The notes beneath the pieces are model-generated. The model searched no databases. It was given only the letters and a program-made list of their open reading frames with translations, and was not told the DNA's origin. From Planctomycetota bacterium (lineage in GTDB: Bacteria > Planctomycetota > PLA2 > JAEUHO01), in assembly GCA_020851795.1 (NCBI GenBank), contig JADZCA010000010.1:78087-142086 (forward strand): 64,000 nt of DNA, written 5' to 3'. This document shows positions 1-8,186 of the stretch, in pieces (position 1 is the stretch's first letter; the number at the start of each line of letters is the position of its first letter). Position numbers and translations under genes: made by a program.

Positions 1-77
1 CGCAACCTCGTACATCACCTCTCGCCCCGGCCGAGGCAGACAGTTCGCCTGTCACTCCTGAGACGCTGCGGGAGACC

Positions 78-1013
78 ATGCTCCGCGCGATCCGAAGCGT
101 CGACTGGACGGAACTCGCAAGATTGGATGGGTTGCTGCACGACCAGGTCGAACTGGTGGCCGCGACCGTACTCCCAGTGATTCTCTCGACGAATCACGAT
201 GAGGATGTGCGCCTTGCTGCGCTCTATCTGATGCGATCTGTATCGCCATCACCACGAGCGGACTGGGCGACGCCGGTCGTGAATGCATGCCTGCAGTCCG
301 ACTCATCTCGACTTCGGTATCAGGGCCTCGACCTTGCAGTTCGATGCACCGCGGTGGCACTCGAACCTGCGTCCGTCGACGCGCTCCGGACGATCTCTCG
401 CGGCGCGTCGTCCGAGGTGTGCGTCCTCGCGTGCCGAGTCCTCCGGAGGCTCCGCGCGCTTCCAGACGCCGAGTACGCTCTGGTCCTTGAAGACGCACTG
501 CGCGTTGATGGGAAGTCAACATGGCGAGCTCTAGACGCAGCCTACTTTGACCCGCCGACGACGGCGCTAGGGCGGGGGCTCTGTGCGAGCTTCGCCCGCT
601 GCATCGCTGATCAACGCGAGTGCGTCGTGGGTATCGCCTGGCGTGAAGATGCGTCCGTGAGTTTCATCCTGCGGACGTGCGACGCTGCCCTCGTCGTCGC
701 GTCGAGGCTCGGCCTCGCCGCGCGCGAGGACGTGGCGCGCCTCGTCCGCGACAGTCTCCCGTCGCAAGATGATCCCGAGTGGGCCGCGGCCGTCCGCCTG
801 TGCTTGGATGCGTTCCCGGCCACCGAGGACGCGGAGCGGCTCCTTCGATCTGAGCGCCCCGCCTTCCGGTGGATCGGGTTCCTTGTCCGCCTCCGGGGAT
901 CCGGGAGTGTCGAGGATGCGAGAGTGCTCGTCGATCGAATGGGAGGGGATCGGTTCGATGCGACGAAGGAGACTGTCGAGCAGTGGAGATCCGAGCACCC
1001 GAAGCCCAAGTGA
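78..1013 (+). CDS. HEAT-like helical repeat protein, hypothetical
   Basis: This encodes 311 residues made almost entirely of short amphipathic helices rich in Leu, Ala, Arg and Asp, the look of HEAT or armadillo repeats (for example LAALYLMRSV and VLACRVLRRLRAL). No catalytic motif, signal peptide or membrane segment is visible. The ATG is preceded by GGGAGA at suitable spacing. Its GC content is clearly lower than that of the genes after 3.6 kb. A 273-bp inverted-repeat element follows 35 bp after the stop. The fold assignment is an inference from composition and periodicity. The function is unknown, though such proteins usually act as protein-binding scaffolds. Confidence 0.6.
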   Translation: MLRAIRSVDWTELARLDGLLHDQVELVAATVLPVILSTNHDEDVRLAALYLMRSVSPSPRADWATPVVNACLQSDSSRLRYQGLDLAVRCTAVALEPASVDALRTISRGASSEVCVLACRVLRRLRALPDAEYALVLEDALRVDGKSTWRALDAAYFDPPTTALGRGLCASFARCIADQRECVVGIAWREDASVSFILRTCDAALVVASRLGLAAREDVARLVRDSLPSQDDPEWAAAVRLCLDAFPATEDAERLLRSERPAFRWIGFLVRLRGSGSVEDARVLVDRMGGDRFDATKETVEQWRSEHPKPK

Positions 1014-1048
1014 CAGCTTCAGCGTGAGCGTGCGTACCGGGCGACCAG

Positions 1049-1321
1049 TACCGAGTCAGGAAACTCGCGTGCAGATTCGGTGACAGGCCACTCTGGCGGT
1101 GCTCGATCGGCCGCAGTCTGGCCCGGTTCTCCGGCGCGCGGGGGCGCCCGAGTGCACCCTCGGCGGACGCCGCGCTCGATCCTCGGGACGGTGAGCCGCT
1201 GCGCGGGACCCCGACGGCGACCTCGCCGGTCGTCTCCTCCGATGCGGCGAGCGAGACGCCGAGGCCCGTGGCGGAGACGCGCGGTGTCACGGCATCCGCG
1301 CGCTGCTCGCTTGACTCGATA
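1049..1321. repeat. MITE-like element, copy 1 (273 bp)
   Basis: The ends are imperfect inverted repeats of about 36-38 bp: the left end starts TACCGAGTCAGG and the right end, read on the other strand, starts TATCGAGTCA; both continue to a shared inner GTGACA. The whole unit aligns without gaps to 2042-2314 with about 31 mismatches by hand count, so it is roughly 89% identical. It fills most of the 367-bp gap between two genes and carries no convincing ORF. The TA at each end could be a target duplication of the IS630/mariner kind. Confidence 0.75.
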
Positions 1322-1339
1322 CCTCCGTGCGCCGAAGAT

Positions 1340-1356
1340 CGGATCGGTCCGATCCG
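1340..1356. promoter_or_regulatory. 17-bp perfect palindrome upstream of an orphan ORF
   Basis: CGGATCGG, a single T, then CCGATCCG form a perfect odd-length palindrome 24 bp before the ATG at 1381 and just outside repeat copy 1. Its position suits an operator, but no regulator is encoded nearby. Confidence 0.4.
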
Positions 1357-1380
1357 TCCGCGCATTCCGAAGGGCCGACG

Positions 1381-2037
1381 ATGAGAATGCCCGTCGTGGG
1401 GCAGCCTCTTGATCCTCAGCGACCGCATCGAATCGTGAGTTGCACGGCGCGACTCGCGCCGGACGCCGATCAAGACGGGTGTGCATGCACAGGCATCTTC
1501 GGTCGGCTGCCCGGCCCGCGACTCACGATCGACCTGCGGTGCTGGCCCACCGTCCACCCGATGCGCAGCGTAGTGCCTCCGGCTGACGCCTGGCCTCTGT
1601 TCGACGATCATTGGACGCGACTGGACCGAGTGCAGGAGTTCTTGATGGGGCTGCAGCAGGGGGCTGCTCCGAGCCTCGGTCGCGGTGTCCTCGTGGTGTG
1701 CGGCGCAGTCCCGGACGAGTGCCTGCATCCCGGGTCCTACTTCGCAAGGTGGGCAGCCTGCACCCCGGAACGCCCCGAGCCAGGCTGGGAGTGGCTCGGC
1801 TACGACGTCATCGACGACACGTTCTGCAGCGCGATCCGCGGATCGGGTGAGTTCTCGGTGTCGACCCGAACATCAATGACGCGCGAGTACCAGATCCTCA
1901 GGTCGAGATTGAACGCGAACTTCCTGATGCCCGATTTCACGGCAGCGAGCGACCTCGCTCGCTTCGTGGACGTCCATGCGGACGGCGGGTCCTCAGCTAC
2001 GGCGCCGTGCGCGCTCCTGCTCGTGAGCCCGCCATGA
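1381..2037 (+). CDS. hypothetical protein, no recognised family
   Basis: This encodes 218 residues. I recognise no family. The protein is Pro-, Trp- and Cys-containing, with a Cys pair near residue 34 (GCACTG) and a central stretch of mixed strand and helix. It lacks a signal peptide and transmembrane segments. I chose ATG 1381 over the upstream in-frame start at 1327 because the upstream codons are compositionally poor, overlap the palindrome at 1340-1356, and an AAGG-like site precedes 1381. GC content is low relative to the window, like its two neighbours. The stop is only 4 bp before repeat copy 2. Confidence 0.55.
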   Translation: MRMPVVGQPLDPQRPHRIVSCTARLAPDADQDGCACTGIFGRLPGPRLTIDLRCWPTVHPMRSVVPPADAWPLFDDHWTRLDRVQEFLMGLQQGAAPSLGRGVLVVCGAVPDECLHPGSYFARWAACTPERPEPGWEWLGYDVIDDTFCSAIRGSGEFSVSTRTSMTREYQILRSRLNANFLMPDFTAASDLARFVDVHADGGSSATAPCALLLVSPP

Positions 2038-2041
2038 ACAC

Positions 2042-2314
2042 TACCGAGTCAGAAGAGTCGCGTGAAGATTCGGTGACACGCCACTTCGGCGGTGCTCGAT
2101 CGGCTGCGGTCTGGCCCGGCTCTCCGGCGCGCTGGGGCGCCCGAGTGCACCCTCGGCCGACGCCGCACTCGATCGTCGGGAAGGTGAGCCGCTGCGCGAG
2201 ACCCCGACGGCGATCCCGCTGGTCGTCTCCTAGGATGCCGGGAGCGAGACGCCGAGGCCCGTGGCGGAGACGCGCGGCGTCACGGTATCCGCGCGCTGCT
2301 TTCCTGATGCGGTA
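2042..2314. repeat. MITE-like element, copy 2 (273 bp)
   Basis: This is exactly the same length as copy 1 and collinear with it. The left end is TACCGAGTCAG and the right end read in reverse is TACCGCATCAGG. The two ends pair imperfectly over about 36 bp. It starts 4 bp after the preceding stop codon and fills most of a 343-bp intergenic gap. No coding potential is apparent inside. Confidence 0.75.
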
Positions 2315-2380
2315 CCTCTCGACAGGCAACGAGATGCACAGGATCGTTGACGCGGCGAAGCGTCGCGGCAAGGACTGGTG

Positions 2381-3451
2381 ATGCGCGCGCGAGCAAGCCA
2401 CATCGCCTTGGCGTGCGCGGCGATCGTGGTGTTCGGCGTGTTGACTCTCGGTCCCACTGTTTGGCGCTGGCTCAGCCCCCCCGGTTCAACGCGCGACCTC
2501 GAAGCGCGCGTCGCCGTGCTCGTGACTCGCATGCAGTCCGACGTCGAGTCGGATGCCGCTTTGGCGAGCTCCGAGTTGCGCGCACTTCTGGACGCCTCGG
2601 TTCCGGCGCAGTTCCCGGCGACAGCCGAAGTCGACGCGTGGCGCCCCGTCGTCTCGCGTCTCGCGTCGCTGTGGCTCTCGCGGAACGCCGAGGCGGACGA
2701 GACCGCGGCGCTCGTGCTGGCAAGGCTCGTTCGTGTAGATCTTCGCGCGTCGATCTTCGTCGCGGCAGGAGTCGCGGCCCACTGTCGCGACGAGAGGGAT
2801 GGCATTGATCGTGTGGATCGGTTTCTCATGTCGTCACTCGCCGAGTCACCGTTCGTGTCTCACCCCGAGGTTGCACGGGTTGTCGAGTCGATCGTGCGTA
2901 ACTGCGAGGACACGGCGACGGTCATGAGCGCCGCTGATGCACTCTGCCGCTCTGGGGCCGGGCGAGTGCTGGATGGCAGTGTGCTGGCCGAGGTGGATCC
3001 CGCGCGACAGGCAGCCATCCTGCGTGGGGCTGAGATGTCCGGATCTGTTGCACTCCGTGCGTGGGCGGCTTCGCTGACGAGCTCGCCCAACCGCGGGACT
3101 CGAATGGCTGCGGTCGTGTATCTGCTCTCGACATCCAGGAGTCACGACGAACTGGGCGCTTCGATCTCGGCGGCTGGTGAATTCAGACGCGACTCGCGAC
3201 TGTACGTCGAGGTGCTCCTGGGTCTTCCGACCCCGCTCAAGCGCTTTCCGGATGTGCTGCCATTGGTAGTCGAGGAGACGCGGACCGCTCTCCAGTCCCC
3301 AGATCGGCTCGTGCAGCTCGCGGCCATCGAGGTGGCCTCGCGCGCGCCCGAGGTCCGCTCGCGGGTGCGCGACGAACTTCTGGAGCTCGCGCGACGGACT
3401 TCGGACCGTGAGATTGCATCGCGAGCTGAGCAGGTGGCGCGGCTTCGGTGA
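2381..3451 (+). CDS. membrane-anchored HEAT-like repeat protein
   Basis: This encodes 356 residues from the ATG. A GTG three bases upstream is in frame, but AAGGA sits at good spacing to the ATG. Residues 5-28 form a hydrophobic segment (IALACAAIVVFGVLTLGP), either an uncleaved anchor or a signal sequence. The rest is helical repeats such as LVQLAAIEVASRAPEVRSR, typical of HEAT-type solenoids. It resembles the gene at 78-1013 in style and composition, but clear homology cannot be claimed by eye. GC content is lower than in the bulk of the window. The function is unknown; it is probably a periplasm-facing scaffold. Confidence 0.6.
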   Translation: MRARASHIALACAAIVVFGVLTLGPTVWRWLSPPGSTRDLEARVAVLVTRMQSDVESDAALASSELRALLDASVPAQFPATAEVDAWRPVVSRLASLWLSRNAEADETAALVLARLVRVDLRASIFVAAGVAAHCRDERDGIDRVDRFLMSSLAESPFVSHPEVARVVESIVRNCEDTATVMSAADALCRSGAGRVLDGSVLAEVDPARQAAILRGAEMSGSVALRAWAASLTSSPNRGTRMAAVVYLLSTSRSHDELGASISAAGEFRRDSRLYVEVLLGLPTPLKRFPDVLPLVVEETRTALQSPDRLVQLAAIEVASRAPEVRSRVRDELLELARRTSDREIASRAEQVARLR

Positions 3452-3500
3452 GTAGCAGTGCGTGCGGCGGTCAAGTGCAGCGCATCGGCCCCGTGCGGAG

Positions 3501-3539
3501 TACCGACTCAGGAACCTAGCGCGCGGATCCCGTGACACG
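3501..3539. repeat. solo terminal repeat related to the 273-bp elements
   Basis: TACCGACTCAGGAAC followed by a GCGCGCGGATCCCGTGACAC core matches the ends of the elements at 1049 and 2042, and is closest to their right ends read in reverse. The interior and the other end are missing. It lies 50 bp after the preceding stop and marks the boundary where GC content rises. Confidence 0.6.
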
Positions 3540-3565
3540 TCGCGCGCCCCGCGACGTGTCGCGGG
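3529..3565. terminator. strong hairpin between convergent genes
   Basis: A 16-bp stem (3529-3544 with 3550-3565, one G-T wobble) surrounds a 5-nt loop. It sits between the convergent ends of the HEAT gene (3451) and tryptophanase (3628). There is no T-tract, so Rho-independent function is uncertain, but position and stem strength suit a bidirectional terminator. Its left arm overlaps the solo repeat end. Confidence 0.5.
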
Positions 3566-3627
3566 CCCGAGCCTCGCCGCCCGCGGCGGGGGAGGCGGGC
3601 GTCGGTCCCGATCCGCCGGCGCGTCGG

Positions 3628-5004
3628 TCACGCGACGGGGGCGAACTTCGCGGTGAAGTGGCGCAGGTGCGGCGCCTGGTCGGTGATCCGGTAGCCGGGC
3701 AGCGAGGCGCGCGCGGCGAAGACCTCCTGCACCGCCTCGAGCACGTAGTCCATGTGGCTCTGCGTGTAGGCGCGGCGCGGGATCGCGAGGCGCACCAGCT
3801 CGAGCGCGGCCGGGCGGTCCGGGCCGCCCGCCGGGTCGGGGCGCCCGAACATCACCGTGCCGATCTCGCACGTGCGGATGCCGCCGTGCACGTAGAGCGC
3901 GACCGCGAGCGCCTGGCCGGGGTAGCGGTGCGGCGGTACGTGGGCGAGGAACGCCTTCGCGTCGAGGTAGATCGCGTGCCCGCCCGCGGGCTTCATCACC
4001 GGGACGCCGGCCGCGTCGAGGCGCTCGACGAGGTAGCGGATCGCCGCGTGGCGGTAGGCGAGGTAGTCGGGCTCGAGCACCTCCTCGAGACCGATGGCCG
4101 TCGCCTCGAGGTCGCGCGCCGCGAGCCCGCCGTAGGTCGGGAAGCCCTCGGTCAGGATGAGGAGGTCCTTCTCGGCGCGCGCGAGGCGGTCGTCGTTGGT
4201 GCAGAGGAAGCCGCCGATGTTGGAGAGGCCGTCCTTCTTCGCCGACATCGTGCAGCCGTCGGCGAGGCGGAACATCTCGCGGGCGATGTCGCGCGGCGCG
4301 CGGCCCGCCTGCCCGGCCTCGCGCTCGCGCACGAGCCACGCGTTCTCGGCGAAGCGGCACGCGTCGAGGTAGAGCGGCACGCCCGCCTCGGTGCACGCGG
4401 CGCGCACCGCGCGCAGGTTCTCGAGCGAGGCCGGCTGGCCGCCGCCCGAGTTGTTCGTCACCGTCATCATGACGAGCGGGACCCGCTCGCGGCCCTTCTC
4501 CTTGAGCACGCGCCGCAGCGCCTCGACGTCCATGTTGCCCTTGAACGGCGCGACGAGGCCGGGCGTGCGCGCCTCGGCCACGGGCAGGTCGAGCGCCTCG
4601 GCGCCGGCCGCCTCGATGTTGGCGCGCGTCGTGTCGAAGTGGGTGTTGCTCGGGACGACGTGGCCGGGCTTGCACAGCAGCGAGAACAGGATGCGCTCGG
4701 CCGCGCGGCCCTGGTGCGTCGGGATGACGTGCTTGAAACCCGTCAGGTCCTTGACCACGGCCTCGAAGCGGAACCACGAGCGCGAGCCCGCGTACGCCTC
4801 GTCGCCCTGCATCACGCCGGCCCACTGGCGCGCGCTCATCGCCGACGTGCCCGAGTCGGTGAGCAGGTCGATCATCACGTCCTCGGCCCGCAGGCGGAAC
4901 AGGTTGAAGTCCGCCGTGCGCACCGCGGCCTCTCGCTCGGCCCGCGTCGTCATCTTGATCGGCATCACCGACTGGATGCGGAAGGGCTCGATGATCGTCT
5001 TCAC
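3628..5004 (-). CDS. tnaA: tryptophanase (PLP beta-eliminating lyase)
   Basis: This encodes 458 residues, the full length of the tryptophanase and tyrosine phenol-lyase family, which splits tryptophan to indole, pyruvate and ammonia (or tyrosine to phenol). The PLP lysine lies in SAKKD at residues 254-258, with Lys257 at the expected place. The cofactor-binding LYLDACRF contains Asp214 and Arg217. IDLLTDSGT, GDEAYAGSRS and PTHQGR are family signatures. The specificity region reads CEIG, as in tryptophanase VEIG, whereas tyrosine phenol-lyase has an Arg there (MERG). The C-terminal LRHFTAK also matches tryptophanase. The start is GTG at 5004, with GGAGA upstream. No tnaC-like leader peptide is visible. 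Confidence 0.88.
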   Translation of the reverse strand: MKTIIEPFRIQSVMPIKMTTRAEREAAVRTADFNLFRLRAEDVMIDLLTDSGTSAMSARQWAGVMQGDEAYAGSRSWFRFEAVVKDLTGFKHVIPTHQGRAAERILFSLLCKPGHVVPSNTHFDTTRANIEAAGAEALDLPVAEARTPGLVAPFKGNMDVEALRRVLKEKGRERVPLVMMTVTNNSGGGQPASLENLRAVRAACTEAGVPLYLDACRFAENAWLVREREAGQAGRAPRDIAREMFRLADGCTMSAKKDGLSNIGGFLCTNDDRLARAEKDLLILTEGFPTYGGLAARDLEATAIGLEEVLEPDYLAYRHAAIRYLVERLDAAGVPVMKPAGGHAIYLDAKAFLAHVPPHRYPGQALAVALYVHGGIRTCEIGTVMFGRPDPAGGPDRPAALELVRLAIPRRAYTQSHMDYVLEAVQEVFAARASLPGYRITDQAPHLRHFTAKFAPVA

Positions 5005-5012
5005 GGGTCGTC

Positions 5013-5031
5013 TCCGGGGCCGCGCCCCGGA
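5013..5031 (-). promoter_or_regulatory. hairpin overlapping the tnaA ribosome-binding site
   Basis: TCCGGGGC, a 3-nt loop and GCCCCGGA form a perfect 8-bp stem. On the minus strand its 3' arm runs into the GGAGA that serves GTG 5004, so the stem could partly mask translation initiation. High GC makes chance hairpins common here. Confidence 0.35.
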
Positions 5032-5133
5032 TCATGCCGCCCGCCGCCGGTCGCGGGCACGAAAGACGCGGTCTGCCGCACGCACGCCGTCCGCTCGGAC
5101 CGCGCCGGTCCGGTTCGCCCGCGCCCCGGCGGG

Positions 5134-6155
5134 CTACCCGAGCGCGCGCTCGAGCGCCTCGGCGGACGGGAAGCGCGCGGCGGGGTCCTTCTCGAGGAGA
5201 CGGTCCACGATCGCCGCGAAGGCGGGCGCGAGCGACGGCGCGCGGTCGAGCAGCCGCGGCGGCGGCGTCTCGAGGTGCTGGCGGATCGTCGCGAGCGCGC
5301 CCGGACCCTGGAACGGCGGGTGGCCCGTCGCGAGCTCGAAGAGGACGACGCCGAGCGCGTAGAGGTCCGAGGTCGGGCCGACGTCGCGCCCCGCGCACTG
5401 CTCGGGCGACGCGTAGCGCAGCGAGCCCACGAACTGCCCCTCGCGCGTCAGGCGCGCCTCGCCGTCGAGGCGCACGACGCCGAGGTCGAGCAGGCGCAGC
5501 GTCCCCTCGTCGGTCCAGAGCAGGTTCTCGGGCTTGAGGTCGCGGTGCACCACGCCGGCCGCGTGGACCGCGGCGAGCGCGCGCGCCGCCTGCCTCGCGA
5601 CCTCGAGCAGCCGCGCCTGCGGCAGCGGGCCGTCGGCGTCGAGCGCCTCGCGCAGCGTGCGCCCGACCACGCGCTCCATGACGAGGTAGGGGACGTGCGC
5701 GCCCGCCACGGTCGCCTCGCCGGTGCCGTGCACGCGCACGACGTGGGGGCTCTCGACGGCGAACCCGACGGCGGCCTCGCGCAGGAAGCGCGTGCGGCTC
5801 GCGTCGTCGGCGGCGAGCGCGGGGTGCATCGCCTTGAGGGCGACCGCCGGGCCGCCCTCGAGCGGGACCGCCTCGAAGACGACGCCCATGCCGCCGCGGC
5901 CGAGCTCGGCGACGAGCCGGTAGCGGTCCACCGTGTCCCCGACCGCGAGGCCCGGGGCGACGGCCGGCCGGCCCGGCGGCGCGACGCCCGTGGTGTCCAC
6001 GTCGGCCGCGGCGAGCTCGGCGAGCGCCTCGGTGACGAGCGACGGGTCGTCGGGGGCGCGTCCCTCGAGGAAGGCGCGGCGCGACGCCGTCGCGACGTCG
6101 GCCGCGGCGTGCACGAGGTCGCGCAGGCGACGGTAGCGCGCGGCGTCCACCGACG

Positions 6156-6159
<4 letters not shown>
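5134..6159 (-). CDS. Hanks-type Ser/Thr protein kinase
   Basis: This encodes 341 residues from GTG 6159, which overlaps the TGA of the upstream sigma gene as GTGA; a longer in-frame ATG at 6210 would bury 17 residues in that gene. After an N-terminal helical part of about 80 residues comes a complete kinase domain: glycine loop GRGGMGVVF, catalytic Lys in VALKAM, HRDLKPENL, the metal-binding Asp in DLG (in place of DFG), and SPEQ in place of APE. The domain reaches the C-terminus with no transmembrane or sensor part, unlike PknB-type receptors. Coupling to the sigma gene suggests it controls that factor, possibly by phosphorylation. Confidence 0.85.
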
Positions 6160-6767
<608 letters not shown>

Positions 6768-6774
6768 GGGGGCG

Positions 6775-6780
6775 AGGATA
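6775..6780 (-). promoter_or_regulatory. TATCCT -10 element, leaderless start
   Basis: A TANNNT hexamer on the minus strand ends 7 nt before GTG 6767, so a transcript would begin at or next to the start codon. It is one of seven such arrangements in the window. Confidence 0.5.
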
Positions 6781-6828
6781 CCGGCACGGGCCCCGGGCGG
6801 TCGGGGGCTCCGGTCGCGGCGGGCCCGC

Positions 6829-7842
6829 CTACTCGACGCCCATGGCGCGGGCGACCTTGGGCCAGTCGCGCAGGAGGACGCGGCGGCCCTCGTCGGAGAC
6901 GAGCAGCGACTTCTCCTTGCCCTCGAAGAACGACCGGTAGCCCGGCCCCTCGACCTGCGAGGCGACGAAGAAGCGCGTGAACGCCTCGAGGACCCAGACG
7001 TCCACCTGCTGGTAGTACTCGAGCAGCTTCGGCAGGTCGCCGCGGTGCTCGGCGGGGACGCGGAGCACGGGCCCGACGCCGGGCTTCTCGAGCGGGTCCA
7101 CGATGTCGGACGCCATCATCGAGAACAGGGGGACGAGCGCGACGGCCTGGCGCGGGGCGAGGTGGCTGCGCACGAAGACGTTGTGCTTGACGAGCAGCGC
7201 CATGTAGACGGCGAGGAACTCGGGGATGCCCTCGCCCTGCTCGTCGTGGAGCGGGGCCGGCTCCTCGGAGTTGAGCGACGGCACGGCGGGGTCGACGAGC
7301 TGGCACACGCGCACCGTGACGCCGTGCTTGACCACGAGCTTGAGCTCGCGCAGCTTGCCCTGGTACGTGTCGCGCTGGCTCAAGCGCTCGGCGACGACGG
7401 GGCCGACGAGGATGTTCCCGCCGTCGGCCATGCTCATGATGCGCTGGGCCTGGTTGATCCCCAGCCCGGTGATGTTGCGGTTCCCGTTGACGTCGATCAC
7501 GAGGTTGTCGCTGTTCTCGTTCACGGCGATGCGCACGAGGAAGCGTCGCTGGCGGTCGGGCTGCGTGTCGTTGCTCGCCGCGAGCCGCGCGAGGACGTCG
7601 AGCGCCATCCGCACGTCCACGTCGTAGGGGCGCATGACGTCGATGAGCACGATGCCGACGCCGTCGCCGGTGGGCAGCAGCAGGTAGCTGTCCTTCGGGA
7701 CGCCGCTGGCGGCGACCGCCTCCGTGATGACGCGGTTGAGCGTCTCGATGATGTGGCTCTGCGCCTCGACGGTGCGGCCCTTCGAGTAGCCGACGACGTC
7801 CAGGAACACGTACTTCGCGTTGACGGTCTCGACGACGGGCAT
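6829..7842 (-). CDS. class III nucleotidyl cyclase domain protein
   Basis: This encodes 337 residues from the ATG at 7842, which has GGGGAG 5-6 nt upstream; in-frame extension to 8028 is low-complexity and unlikely. Residues 1-190 form a cyclase homology domain: FLDVVGYS with metal-ligand Asp15, PTGDGVGIV with Asp60, and INQAQRI supplying the Asn-x3-Arg pair that stabilises the transition state, so it may be catalytically active. The substrate (ATP or GTP) cannot be read by eye. The C-terminal 140 residues are of unknown family, with a YQQVDVWVLEAFTRFF helix that could sense a ligand. There is no membrane segment, so it is probably cytosolic. It is transcribed separately from the sigma-kinase pair. 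Confidence 0.75.
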   Translation of the reverse strand: MPVVETVNAKYVFLDVVGYSKGRTVEAQSHIIETLNRVITEAVAASGVPKDSYLLLPTGDGVGIVLIDVMRPYDVDVRMALDVLARLAASNDTQPDRQRRFLVRIAVNENSDNLVIDVNGNRNITGLGINQAQRIMSMADGGNILVGPVVAERLSQRDTYQGKLRELKLVVKHGVTVRVCQLVDPAVPSLNSEEPAPLHDEQGEGIPEFLAVYMALLVKHNVFVRSHLAPRQAVALVPLFSMMASDIVDPLEKPGVGPVLRVPAEHRGDLPKLLEYYQQVDVWVLEAFTRFFVASQVEGPGYRSFFEGKEKSLLVSDEGRRVLLRDWPKVARAMGVE

Positions 7843-7866
7843 GGCGCTCCCCGGGGAGGACCGGCG

Positions 7867-7872
7867 AGCGTA
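7867..7872 (-). promoter_or_regulatory. TACGCT -10 element
   Basis: A TANNNT hexamer on the minus strand lies 24 nt before ATG 7842, leaving a short leader that contains the ribosome-binding site GGGGAG. Confidence 0.4.
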
Positions 7873-8077
7873 GCACCGGGGCCCCGGCACCGCCCCGCGG
7901 CCTCTCCGCCCGGCGCCCGCGGCGCCGTCCCGCGTCCCGCCGTCGCCCCGGGCCCCGCGCCGTGCCCGTTCCTCCCCCGACGCCCCGGCCGCGCCGCCTC
8001 CGCGTGTCCGCGGCGCGACTCGGACCATTCCGGTCCGGGCCCCGCGCCTCGACGATCGCGCCGCACCCCCGCGCCGT
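7873..8077. other. intergenic spacer between divergent transcription units
   Basis: This is the featureless part of a 344-bp gap between the divergent cyclase-domain gene and the benzoyl-CoA operon. It is extremely GC-rich and low in complexity. I see no ORF with plausible codon usage, RNA gene or repeat. Confidence 0.5.
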
Positions 8078-8110
8078 GGGACGGGACGGGGGTTGCCCCC
8101 GTCCCGTCCC
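8078..8110. promoter_or_regulatory. 33-bp perfect palindrome (operator or hairpin) before the benzoyl-CoA operon
   Basis: A 15-bp left arm beginning GGGACGGGAC pairs perfectly with the right arm ending GTCCCGTCCC across a TTG loop. The loop and right arm contain the TTGCCC that fits as -35 of the operon promoter, so a protein bound here would occlude RNA polymerase. As DNA this is a strong operator candidate. If it is transcribed from further upstream, it would act as a hairpin or terminator. Confidence 0.55.
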
Positions 8111-8121
8111 GGTGATATAGG
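8093..8121 (+). promoter_or_regulatory. sigma70-like promoter of the benzoyl-CoA operon
   Basis: The -35 is TTGCCC (8093-8098), followed by a 17-bp spacer and -10 TATAGG (8116-8121) preceded by an extended TG at 8113-8114. The tract 8111-8150 is the most AT-rich DNA in the area. The start of transcription would be near 8128, giving a leader of about 60 nt to ATG 8187. Confidence 0.55.
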
Positions 8122-8186
8122 AATTCCAGATCCGATTTAGCGGTTTGGCCTCGCGGGCCCTCGGCGCGGGGCGGATCGGAGGGTCG

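Noticed and set aside
1019..1486. Minus-strand frames inside the repeat elements (also 1997-2401) as possible transposase remnants
   Set aside because: The products are Arg/Ala-rich with no DDE, HUH or helix-turn-helix features. The frames follow from GC bias and repeat symmetry.
1049..3539. Integron attC sites as explanation for the repeats
   Set aside because: The elements are 273 bp, far longer than attC, and lack GTTRRRY cores. No integrase is visible.
5041..5133. tnaC-like leader peptide and attenuator before tryptophanase
   Set aside because: No short ORF with a Trp codon followed by a Rho-type region could be found upstream of GTG 5004.
2846..5398. Long minus-strand frame across the tryptophanase gene and its flanks
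   Set aside because: It overlaps tnaA on the same strand in a different frame and gives a low-complexity Arg-rich product, whereas tnaA matches its family end to end.
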